64,000 bases of DNA from Bidens hawaiensis (lineage: Eukaryota; Streptophyta; Magnoliopsida; Asterales; Asteraceae). How positions within the stretch are numbered: the first letter of the stretch is position 1; the number at the start of each line of letters is the position of its first letter. This document shows positions 1 to 10,634 of the stretch, piece after piece. The notes beneath the pieces are model-generated. The model saw only the letters and a program-made list of their open reading frames with translations, searched no databases and was not told the DNA's origin. Both the position numbers and the translations under genes were made by a program. Location: NCBI GenBank assembly GCA_021521415.1, contig JAIQDT010001748.1, positions 1-64,000 of the forward strand, written 5' to 3'.

Positions 1-620
1 CCTGAAATAATAAATTCGAGAATTAATATTGATATTATGGACTTTTGAACATAATTAAAACACGAAAAATTTAATAGTTGTTACCAGAAAAACTATATTG
101 TCGAATTACCATGGTATACCGGAAAAGCGAAATGAGCATCTATTAGCCTTGCCATTAACCTGAAATTATAAAAGAACAATATTAATGTGGAATGTCTTAC
201 CGGTAAATAACAAATTGTTAACCATGAAATCTCAGTTTCTGATTAACAAAGTTAAATGAATTTATTCAACAGAAACACTCGATCGTATATAAACAGAAAC
301 AGTCGATCAATTATCAAAATTTTCATCTACAACATAGATTAACAGGATGTCATTCAAAAGCACACAAAAATTAAAAAACGACTTTTAATCATTGTTATAA
401 ACATAACCGGAAAAAATAACCGGCAACACTTACCGGAAAAAGGTAAAAACTACCAAAAATAATAAACAACGCCGATTTGTATTAAAAACACGAATCTGAT
501 TAAAAGAAACATAATAAAATTGGATGAAACAGTAACCGGATGATAGTATATTGCCGAAAAAAAATATATATAATAGAAACTACCGGAAAATATTATTATA
601 TTGCCGAATGATAATATAAC
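1..620. other. AT-rich intergenic DNA
   Basis: No coding region is visible. The stretch is AT-rich and recurrently carries short ACCGGAAAA and TTGCCGAA words spaced tens of bases apart, which gives it a worn-repeat look. No terminal repeats or element boundaries could be defined. Confidence 0.5.
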
Positions 621-869
621 GATACACATTTGGATTGGCCGGAATATAGAAGAGGAACAAATAAGATCCGGGTATTTGGGAATTAGAGAAAAACATGATT
701 AGAGGAAAAACTTATAAATATTGCCTGAAAATTAACTTACCGGAAAATTAACTTACTGGAAATTAATTAATAACAATATACATTAGGATTGGCCGGAATA
801 TAGAAGATGAATGAAAGAAGAGCCGAGTCTTCGAGAAATAGAGAAAAAAATGATTAGGGGAAAAATATG
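621..869. repeat. Direct repeat pair, about 95 bp each
   Basis: Two imperfect direct copies lie at about 621-715 and 774-869. Both run from a TTGGATTGGCCGGAATATAG-like start (TAGGATTGG in the second) to an AGAGAAAAA..ATGATTAG end. They are separated by about 60 bp that holds two further ACTTACCGGAAA-like words. The period is about 155 bp. It probably reflects local duplication in an old repeat; no function can be assigned. Confidence 0.6.
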
Positions 870-1087
870 AAATATTATGGTTTAAATATAGTTAAGTAGA
901 TGACATGACATTGATATAAAAGGCATTGGTGACATGGCCTTGAGGTGGCATTGATGTGGAGGCCCTAGAAGCTTGAAAAGTGGAAAATGCATCTTGTTTT
1001 AATAGTATGTATAGATTAGGCTCAAATTGTACACATACGAAATTACAAAATGGAACAAATTTAGTAAGGGTGTTAATAAACGTAACA

Positions 1088-1103
1088 CCCCCCCCCCCCC
1101 CCC
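1088..1103. repeat. Poly-C tract
   Basis: An uninterrupted run of about 16 C. Its length should be treated as approximate because homopolymers are prone to both slippage and sequencing error. Confidence 0.8.
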
Positions 1104-1371
1104 TCACACACACATCATGTTTGCTAAACATACACCCCCTTGAACTTAATAAATCAATTACTATTAGGTTTAAACATTATTTATGTACATATTAGCCTCT
1201 ACAACATTTTCTATAACATTATTTTCACTTACTAGTCTTCACTACATATATCAACTTATAAATAATTACACTATTATTATTAATTTATTTTTATTAGTAT
1301 TAAGATTGTAAATATTTATAATATCCTTTTTTAGCAGTATCAATGTATATACATATATATATGGTTGAGCT

Positions 1372-1530
1372 CGGTACCGGTACCGAAAATCCTCATCTCG
1401 AAAATCACAAATTCTTAGTACCGTTATTGAAGGTAAAAAATCGGGAAATACCGATCCCGAAACTCAAAACTTTGGTACCGATTCGGTATCGACGATACCA
1501 AATCGGTACGATTTCGGTACCGATACCCGT
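1372..1530. repeat. GGTACCG-rich foldback, MITE-like
   Basis: The left end reads TCGGTACCGGTACCGAAAA and the right end reads ATTTCGGTACCGATACCC. These are imperfect inverted repeats of about 17 bp that face each other over about 160 bp. Several internal TACCGAT and ATCGGTA words repeat the theme. This resembles a small non-autonomous DNA transposon, but no target-site duplication could be fixed. A (TATACA)n run follows at about 1552-1605. Confidence 0.4.
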
Positions 1531-1557
1531 ATCAAATTTGTTCATCCTTACACACAT

Positions 1558-1598
<41 letters not shown>

Positions 1599-1875
1599 TA
1601 TATTGTTCTTATAAATATAATAATGCATTGACACTAATAATAATAAATATTATTATTATAATCAATGATAACAAACACAAAAAGAGAAAAAAGAAATACA
1701 AAAAGCATTATAGTTTTTAATTTAATATTAAAGGAAAACCATAAAATACTCTAAAATGTTAAAGGAAAGTAATATGTTAAAAAAATTCTTAAGGAAATGA
1801 AAATTCAGACGATGGGTTATGACAAGTAGAGAAGGAGAGTACGTTTAGCCTATCTCGTTAAACAAATATATACCG

Positions 1876-2008
1876 TTTTTTTTGAACGACCAACTAAGTA
1901 ACGCCGGGTACTTCGTACGCGACCCCCATTGGCTAAAGGTAGCCCGAGCCGGCCACTAGTCCGGACGGACGGAGCCCTTAGCGGTCCACCTATTGAGGAA
2001 TTCACCGG
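1876..2008 (-). mobile_element. SINE-like element with 8-bp target-site duplication
   Basis: A compact GC-rich island in AT-rich DNA. Read on the minus strand it begins near 2008 and ends in GGTCGTTC followed by A8 (plus-strand T8 at about 1876-1883). It is flanked by an exact direct repeat ATATACCG at 1868-1875 and 2009-2016. An oligo(A) tail plus a flanking duplication and a length of about 130 bp fit a SINE. The tail motif CGTTC-An also resembles the CATTC-An end of the SINE at 10450. Pol III boxes are not clear, so the tRNA origin is inferred from that resemblance. Confidence 0.6.
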
Positions 2009-2016
2009 ATATACCG

Positions 2017-2842
2017 TATTAATTCCACTCAAAATATGATATGACTCTTTTTAAGGTTTTAATTTCGTCCTTATGCGATAGATAATATATATTTTAAACA
2101 CATTAATTTTTATAGTTTTATCTTATTTTAATAACTTGTGTTTGTTAACCTGTTAAAACAACTATACATGTGGGCGTGATTAATTCTTTTCCGACGTTCC
2201 AATATAAGTTTTATTAATTTTAGTTTTATATGAAAATAAGAACTTTTGTATCGTAAATTAAAAACTTTTGTATCATAAATTATACTGAGTGTCAAATCAA
2301 GCCAATATTGACAATAAAACTACTACCGGTGTCGGTAATATAAAAATCGGGACATCAGTATTTACGTTATGATAGTTATCCTTTATGATTTTATCTCAAG
2401 ACGCCAAGTCGCAACTTGGTGTGCAACTTGTCTCGCATGTTCCTGCATGGGGTCAAAGAAGTACAGACATTTTTTAAATTAGAAATAACTTTTTTTTTAT
2501 CAAATTAGTAACTCAGTCTATACGGATAAGATAATTACGCAGGATGAAAACATAAAATTGAGTTCCACTTCCACATATGTGAATCATATAATCAACATAA
2601 ATCATGTTTTACCGTTTATTTGAAAAAAATATTCATGTGTAAGAAACTTAATACTTATTATAAAATGAATGTTTGGAAAAGATGTAATATTATTAATAAT
2701 ATATTAATATGTATCAATCACTGTCAATTTGGAAAAGATATAGAATTCCGTTCCATGCAAATTCAAAATGACATCACAATTTCTCACCAAAAATTTTCTT
2801 TCAAGATTTTTAGCGGCAACATCAATACTTAATGCTTAAGTG

Positions 2843-2885
<43 letters not shown>

Positions 2886-3301
2886 GTCAAAAACCGTCGT
2901 CCTGATTTGTTTAAATTATCAATAAACCTATTATTCCATAAACACATGTAGATACTAATAACTAGATAAAACATAAGTGGTGTAATCTAAAAACATAAAT
3001 TCTTATTTGTTTTTCTAATAGCTTGGACGCTTGCTGGGATCATTTGTCAAATAAATCATCTTTGCGTCGAAGAACTGAACATGGTGACATGATCCACTCA
3101 TTCAGAAGGAAACCCACAACTTGAGAAACCCGCTCACTCAAGCTGGAACTAAATTCTTCGGGCGAGTTTGAACACACGACCTCCATATAATGTAGGTATA
3201 TAGTTACCATTGGTGCTTTAGGCTTAAATGCTGGATTGATGCAGTTTTTGACATTAAATTTCTCTTGACGTGGTTCTGGTCATTAAAATCACCACTTGTG
3301 T
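2017..3301. other. Intergenic DNA with (AAT)n microsatellite
   Basis: No gene is seen. An (AAT)n tract of about 44 bp lies at 2842-2885. At about 3020-3230 the minus strand has a GTGTTCAAACTC word that resembles a pol III B box, which hints at an old SINE; no tail or duplication supports it. Confidence 0.5.
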
Positions 3302-3311
3302 CACTACTATA

Positions 3312-4458
3312 TGTAGGACATAGGTCACGATTTTATTAAATAAAATTAATAAAATAAATAAATAATCTCTTTATACAATTTGGGAAATTGTAGTACATAT
3401 ACCGTATACAAATCCAAACGAGAATAATACGAATTATAACATATATACAAATATTGATTCATACCGAGGACCTTAATTTATGCTCCAATAGCCAATTCTT
3501 GAGCATCCTTCAAAGAGTTAGAGTCGGACCGGAATCGCGTTGGACTAGGACCGCGCTCACATCATCTAGCTTGTGTTGTCCGAGACCCAAGCGCCACCTT
3601 CGAGTCATGTCTTCTTGTATCCCCCCTTCGATTGGTGAACCCATCTTGATCACCCGAAACCCATTTATACCTTTCTAGCTGTAAAACTGAACAAACTGTG
3701 GTTCCCGGTTGTGGCTGAGGATTTCTGTTAAACAGAGGTCCCTTAAAACAGATTTCGGGCTACCTTCGAGGGCCCGTCTGTTTCCCAGGGTACAACAACC
3801 GAAGCAGTATGTACTGCCGGGATTACCCTAGCACCCGAACTATATTTGTAACGAGAGATCGGAATCGAGAGAGAGTTGGAACTGAGAACACGTATCACTG
3901 GCAGGGAGCTGTTTGGTTTCTTGTGCATGGTAACGATCTGGTTAGGCTGTGTGTGCATTCGGGTCGTGATTGATCTAGTTGGTCGGTGTGTCGGTTTATC
4001 GGTGTCTCAAAAATGCTCACCCGACCTTTCTATATATAGTTGGTTAGGTGATGAGTTACCATGACACGTATCGCGTCCAGAGCCACCCACACGACACTTG
4101 TCGCATGAGCTAGTAATGTGATGACACGTGTCCCATAGGTGTCACACATGCAACAACATCATATACATGCACGACACGTGTCTTGTGACTCACCAATCAG
4201 TTCGACACTTGTCACCCACTATCTTTGATCATGACACTTGTTATATGACCCGGTCGAACCACACAAAAATACTAAGGCTGCTCTCAAGCGTTCTACTAAT
4301 ATGAGACAAACTCATTTCCCTTTTTACCAATGTTCAAGTTCTCAACTACACACTTTAGAGTATCGATATCGCATTAATCTCTACTCTTTGGACATATTAA
4401 TAATTTATTTATTAGTAAAAAGTACTAATTAATATTATTTGTCCACAAATTTCCAACA
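3312..4458 (-). repeat. 3' LTR of the non-autonomous element
   Basis: TG..CA bounded and pairs with 8823-9968. By eye about 40 differences were counted over 1147 bp (about 3.5%). The 74-residue reading frame near 3454 also occurs in the other LTR and is a by-product of the repeat, not a gene. Confidence 0.9.
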
Positions 4459-7400
4459 ATCCCCCGCATGAATGGAGATCAATCCATCCACTCATGTGTC
4501 AAATAGAGTTACAACGGTTGAGCGTTGCAGGATAGGTAGCGTTAGCCTTGAACCTTTCTTTGTGAAATATACTTAGTCTCCTAGCGGTTGGTAGACACGG
4601 TGTCCTTGAACCAATCCCCTTTTGATGTAGACCGTATTACATTTCACGCAACACTCTTCCTAGTCTGGTTAACCCCTCATTGTCGTGTCCGTTTTGGTCA
4701 TAGAACACTAGCCTGGTTCTGCGAGAGCTCTAGGATTTGCGCCCCCAGAAATCCATTTGAAGCGACCCCACTTCTCTCTCACATAGGTGATTTGATACTC
4801 AAATCACTATGGTTACCATGATCATAAATCATTAACCATCACATGGTTGATTTGACCTTCAAATCATTAAAAGCATAATGATTATCATGATTCCCATATC
4901 ATTAACCTTATGTCATGCTTAGCCTCCCTTTTGTCACTGACTGTCTTAGGAATGGACTAGGATGTTTATTTAAACACCCTTTGTAATTTAGGAGGATATA
5001 GATATTAGCTTATGTGTCAACTTGTACATAAGCTATGCCCCCACAGTGACCACCTTTAGTTCATACAATTAGGTTGTCCTATTGAACCTAGATCATGGGA
5101 TCTCCAATCTCATAGGTTAGGTTTTCCTTTGCACTCACTTTCTTCATGGACTTTAGTCTCATTCCACAACTCCATCTTTCATCAACCCTCAGGTTGTTGG
5201 ATCCAAAGTCATTATCTATGACTTCGTCAAGTCAATACTAGATAATTGCGCAATTAAGATGACTTGTTATGAAGTATTCTTAACTTCCAAGTTAATATTG
5301 CCTATTAATATCTTCTAAGACCATAACCTCCAGATTCACCCAGAATCTTGTTATAACGAATGTCTTTTGAAGTTCTCATTTAATTTTTAGGCGAACACAT
5401 CTCCATTATGCCAGTATATCATACATCTAGCTAGATTCTGATTTCAATCCATTGGCATTCGAGTCTAATCACCAAATTAGCTCGTTATGACCATTGTGTA
5501 CTCCACCAGGTCACATGTTTGCAATAATCCTTATTGCCAATCATTCCAAGTTTAAATGCAAGACACCCCACATTGAAGTGTTATTGGATAACATCATTTT
5601 ATTGATGGTATAAAGACAATCTCTTTCTTTCAACTATAATGGTAAGTTCTTTCTTTTCTTTTATCCAACTTACTAACGGAGCTTTTCCTTTCTACACAAG
5701 TTTAAGATATCATCTCAATGGTATCGTCTCAATTACCATTATCTTCTCACGGGTTTGAGATATCAACTCAATGGTGTATTCTCAATAAGCTTTTAATCTC
5801 AATTACCATCCCCTGCATTTCATGCATTTTGACATAGTTTGTTTAAGTTTACTTATAACCATACATCGATACTCATGCATTGAACAATACCACGCCATTG
5901 TATCGGTGAGTTTATCGATGTTATTTGTAAAGCAAAAGATTCCTTATTATAAATTTTGACCATTTGGTGGCATCTAAGATAATCCTTATCATATGGCAGT
6001 TAACAAGCCATCACAAACTTAGTCACATCTAGGAGAACTTGGAAAGTTGAGATCTACTCAAGATCCTCAAGAGATATTATTACCTTAGATTAAATGAAAT
6101 CCCATTTAACTTGTCTTTACACATAGTCATTATTGTGTATGTTATGAATGTTAAACGTTAATTATTCTTCGTCAATAACCATAATTAACAAGTACTAGTC
6201 TAGCATGCTTAGACTACAATACTTAGGCATGTGAACAGAAGATGCATCATTCTGATTCTTCACAGGCGTAAGAGATAACACATTATCTTTTCCCAAAATT
6301 CATTTCTTAGTTTAGACAAGATAATTTGATTTCATTTACCGTTCCTAAACCTTATTTTTAGAACGTATTAACACAAAAGTTAATCTCATTAGGTTATAAC
6401 TCGTTCGCCTTTAACTTCCAAGGCCTTGACCATTGACTCGTAGAGACTTAAACATAAGTCTATAATCCAAGTCACTTTGATGAGCATATTTATCACAACA
6501 AGATAAATGGTACTCGTCTACAATCACTATCATGGTCAAAACAGAATCACTTAGATTGACATTCAACAATATGGCGATTACATATGCTTAAATTTTTAAC
6601 AAATAGTTCAAACAATATTGATGGTGACATAAGTACCAACAAGTTCATCACTATTGTAGTCCTCTTATAATAAATACCACAAAATTTATTATAATAATTT
6701 ACAATAATAACATATATTCATTTCATATGTTTACTATAATTGAAACGCACTTGTGCATTTTCATGTTGATGCACTCAACATTGAATAGGGTATATCGCTC
6801 TTGTGTATTAATCTTAATATAGTCGCCACGTTTTCACTTGACATAATTAGATATTTGATGTCATGTTACAGATTTATTGTCAACGGAACAACTTTCTCAA
6901 GTTGTTTATTGTGAAAATGTATTTTTGCACTATTCATTAAACGAAATATACAAAATACATTTTGTAAGTCATAATACACATTGATTAATTTCATTGTAAA
7001 ATTGCATGTGTTATCCGAAGATATTGAACACAAAATAATACAACCTAAATTACAACATAATGTGTACAAGTCTTTTTAACAACATATCAAATGGATAAAT
7101 TGACAACATCTAGACATCAATTCTCAAAGTTTTATTATCTTCAACACTTTTATCGTTCAATTAAGATCATCACACTGATATCATCTTGTGGTTTGTATTG
7201 AGGTACACCTTCAAGAGAGCTCCATGAATTCATATTATCATTACTTCTTTTTATACCGAGACTTTATTCTTGAACAGTCAAAATCTGTCCAACCACAATA
7301 ACAAGTTAAATAATATTCTACACGCTAGTAGTAATATTTGAACAACTAATTTTCTGTTCATACCAACACCAAGTTGTTTTCCGATCAATAGTCTACCCGA

Positions 7401-7518
7401 CATGTCACTTCTCGTATAAGCAACGAACCATTTATATTTTCAAACGCATATTTTATTTCTTTTAAAATATCTATATGTTTGCAAAACTTTATAAATGGTT
7501 TCAAAATAAACTATTTTA
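4459..7518 (-). other. Decayed interior of the LTR element
   Basis: AT-rich, with no reading frame longer than about 70 codons. The part at 4459-5200, read on the minus strand, resembles the post-pol region of copia-B, including words like GAGAAGTGGGGTC and AACCAGGC. From 5200 to 7500 no protein domain is recognisable. Confidence 0.6.
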
Positions 7519-8372
7519 TTTCTAATACACATATTAGAAAACTAATGGTTACAAAGCGTTTTATCTATTACGGTTTGCAACAAACCACATTTCTAACTTG
7601 GTTGTTAGAAATATACATTTACCTAATAAAAGACAACACATGTCCAAGTTAGTCGGTAGATATTAAATTACTCATTTCTAACCACTCATTAGATAATAAG
7701 TGACCACATATCATTTTTAAAACATTATCGTTTTTAACAATAAACTCATTCTAACACACTCGTTAGAATTATAAACATTTATAGACAAATGTTTACAACC
7801 TTTAGTTGTATATAAACCGAATTTACTATTATTATTTTACCAAAATAATAATTTCAAACATGCTCGTTAGAAGAATTAAATGTTCCCAAAGGTTTGTCTA
7901 TAGGTTTATACACCCCCACAATTTCTAACGCTCATTAGAAAGTTAAATGTCTAAAACGTATTATTTATTAAAACAATAATTCTAACACGTATGTCAGAAT
8001 ATTAGACAAATTCTAGCCATATTATTATACAAAATAATAATTTGTAACACCCATGCTAGAAGTGATCCGACTTCGAATAAACTGTTTTGAAACCTTTGGT
8101 TTATTTAACACATGTGCTAGATAATTTAATGTTTCCGAAAACCTCTTTATAAAAGAATCTTTTCCGACCCATGTGTTAGGAAGTGAACTTATTCTTTAGA
8201 CAATATCGGATCCTCACAAAAGCGTCATAGCCTTTTGGTTCATTTTATCCAACTCGTATGTAAAAAACGTTTTAAATTATTTACAAAATAATTATTTCTA
8301 ACATTCATGTTAGGAGACAAGTCGTTTAGTCCATAATATTCTATAATCAATTTCCAATCCGCATGTTAGAAG
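7519..8372. repeat. Array of imperfect palindromes, about 13 units
   Basis: Roughly every 50-100 bases there is an imperfect palindrome of the form TTCTAAC-n(5-8)-GTTAGAA. Examples start near 7519, 7592, 7677, 7752, 7852, 7922, 7980, 8040, 8108, 8160, 8245, 8296 and 8349. The arms are conserved while the DNA between units is not. The array lies at the 5' end of the element (minus strand), where a leader or gag would be expected. Confidence 0.6.
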
Positions 8373-8822
8373 ATGAAACGTTTACAAAAAACGTATTGAT
8401 TATAAATTAAACTCGATACAACGCACACTAGCGTATTCACATTTACATGACCGAATGGTTTACTAAAAGCCACTTCAAATCATTTTAAAATGTACGATTA
8501 CTCATGAACCGTTTCTATTCGATTTTAGACATAGACGATCAAAAAGTTGGTTTAACTATTAAACCCTATGACTTTACAATATCGTTTCTAACACATAGTT
8601 AAAGCACATACGATTACAAAAATCATTTCCATATGGTTGAATCAAATTACTCGTTTTGTATCATGGTATTCGGATTATGTGATGTATTCCAATCACAATT
8701 CCTTACTTAAATGTACTACATAAAACTTTTCCCAAAGCATTTATTAATAAATATCCAATTAATAATTTTAAAATTTCGTGAACCCAATATCCTTTATAAA
8801 ATTTTAAAATCTGTTTTAAGAT

Positions 8823-9968
8823 TGTAGGACATGGGTCACGATTTTATTAAATAAAATTAATAAAATAAATAAATAATCTCTTTATACAATTTGGGAAATT
8901 GTAGTACATATACCGTATACAAATCCAGACGAGAGTAATACGAATTATAACATATATACAAATATTGATTCATACCGAGGACCTTAATTTATGCTCCAAT
9001 AGCCAATTCTTGAGCATCCTTCAAAGAGTTAGAGTCGGACCGGAATCGCGTTGGACTAGGACCGCGCTCACATCATCTAGCTTGTGTTGTCCGAGACCCA
9101 AGCGCCACCTTCAAGTCATGTCTTCTTGTATCCCCCCTTCGATTGGTGAACCCATCTTGATCAACCGAAACCCATCTATACCTTTCTAGCTGTAAAACTG
9201 AACAAGCTGTGGTTCCCGATAGTGGCTGAGGATTTCTGTTAAACAGAGGTCCCTTAAAACAGATTTCGGGCTACCTCCGAGAGCCCGTCTGTTTCCCAGT
9301 GTACAACAGCCGAAGCAGTTGGTACTGCCGGGATTACCCTAGCACCCGAACTATATTTGTAATGAGAGATCGGGATCGAGAGAGAGAGTTGGAACTGAGA
9401 ACACGTATCACTGGCAGGGAGCTGTTTGGTTTCTTGTGCATGGTAACGAGCTGGTTAGGCTGTGTGTGCATAAGGGTCGTGATTGATCTAGTTTGTCGGT
9501 GTGCCGGTTTATCGGTGTCTTAAAAATGCTCACCCGACCTTTCTATATGTAGTTGGTTAGGTGATGAGTCACCATGACACGTATCGCGTCCAGAGCCACC
9601 CACACGACACTTGTCGCATGAGCTAGTAATGTGATGACGTGTCCCATAGGTGTCACACATGCTACAACATCATATACATGCACGACACGTGTCTTGCGAC
9701 TCACCAATCAGTTCGACACTTGTCACCCTCTAGCTTAGATCATGACACTTGTTATATGACTCGGTCGAACCACAAAAAAAATCAAGGCTGCTCTCAAGCG
9801 TTCTACCAATATGAGACAAACTCATTTTCCTTTTTACCAATGTTCAAGTTCTCAACTACCCAATTTAGAGTATTGATATCGCATTTACCTCTACTCTTTG
9901 GACATATTAATAATTTATTTATTAGTAAAAAATACTAATAAATATTATTTGTCCACAAATTTCCAACA
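8823..9968 (-). repeat. 5' LTR of the non-autonomous element
   Basis: Partner of 3312-4458, with the same TG..CA limits. In element orientation this is the upstream LTR. A small direct repeat of ATGACACGTGTC-like words occurs in both LTRs (about 4065-4240 and 9575-9740); these contain CACGTG-type cores that could act as transcription-factor sites. Confidence 0.9.
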
Positions 9969-10449
9969 CTAGAAAATAAGTCATTTCCTCACAAAAATTT
10001 CATACAAATTTCTTATGCCAAGTAGTTCCAACAGAGATTTTCAACAAAAAAAATTAATAATAAGCTGCAACTTTGTTACAATATTATCTAATAAACATTA
10101 TGTTAAGTCAATACAGTTTTTGTACGAAGTTTACAACCACATGTTTTTGTAGCAATTTTGTTTGAAAAGTTGTTGGAAAACATTTGAAAACGATTTTTAA
10201 GCATATGTTTTTTCAACGTAACATTTTATTGGAAAACTGTTTGAAAATGGATTTTCCAACAAAATTCCTACGACTTCAGTTGTAGAAAAACATATATTTT
10301 TCTAGTAGTGTTAGATTTTGGCATCAAAATCGAAAACACAATGGTGGTTCAACCAATTATCAAAATGTCACGTCAACCTAAAAAGAGAAATGACATGGTT
10401 TTTAGATTTTAAAAAAAATCACAAATGATGTGATCATCTAGTTTAATAG

Positions 10450-10620
10450 CCATCTCCACTTTGGTGGGATGGTAAAGGCTTAGATTTTAATAGCCATCTC
10501 CACTTTGGTGGGATGGTAAAGGCTTAGGCCTTTGGGTGAAAGGTCCAGGGTTCGATCCCTGGCAATGGCGGTTTATTGTAAATAGTAAGAGGCAAGCTTA
10601 AACATTCAAAAAAAAAAAAA
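10450..10620 (+). mobile_element. tRNA-derived SINE with 14-bp target-site duplication
   Basis: The element has a pol III A-box-like TGGTGGGATGGTAAAGG and a B box GGTTCGATCCC (about 10549-10559), and ends in a run of about 14 A. It is flanked by an exact 14-bp duplication ATCTAGTTTAATAG at 10436-10449 and 10621-10634. The first part is present twice in tandem (about 10444-10483 and 10488-10527, a 44-bp period). The second copy also repeats TTAATAG from the target site, which points to duplication after insertion. The B box occurs once. Confidence 0.85.
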
Positions 10621-10634
10621 ATCTAGTTTAATAG

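Larger units (their letters stand above)
3312..9968 (-). mobile_element. Non-autonomous copia-derived LTR retrotransposon
   Basis: A 6657 bp element with two LTRs of 1147 and 1146 bp. On the minus strand each LTR starts TGTTGGAAATTTGTGG and ends GTCCTACA. The target duplications are CTATA (3307-3311) and CTAGA (9969-9973), one mismatch. A G-rich polypurine-like tract (GCGGGGGAT on the minus strand) abuts the LTR at 4458, which fixes the orientation. Next to it, 4459-5200 matches on the minus strand the 3' noncoding part of copia-B near 57000-57500. About 5170-5200 recalls the worn end of a copia pol gene. No gag, protease, integrase or RT reading frame survives and no clear primer-binding site is seen at 8822. 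This is a large derivative that would have needed enzymes supplied by another element. Confidence 0.8.
3302..10310. mobile_element. CACTA-type MITE, split by an LTR element
   Basis: The left terminal repeat starts CACTACTA at 3302 and is cut at 3311 by the LTR element. It resumes at 9969 with CTAGAAAATAAG. The right terminal repeat ends TTTTTCTAGTAGTG at 10310, the inverse of CACTACTAGAAAAA. Without the 6.66 kb insert the element is about 350 bp. CACTACTAGAAAA is a common terminus of non-autonomous CACTA elements in plants. The 3-bp target duplication expected of CACTA (TGT on the left, TTA on the right) is not matched, so the outer boundary is less certain than the terminal repeats. The interior at 9969-10310 is AT-rich and non-coding. 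Confidence 0.7.

Noticed and set aside
3020..3230. Possible minus-strand SINE with B-box-like GTGTTCAAACTC
   Set aside because: No poly(A), no target duplication and only a weak A box; evidence is too thin for a feature.
3454..3678. 74-codon frame also found at 8965
   Set aside because: Both lie in the paired LTRs; similarity reflects the LTR repeat, not a conserved gene.
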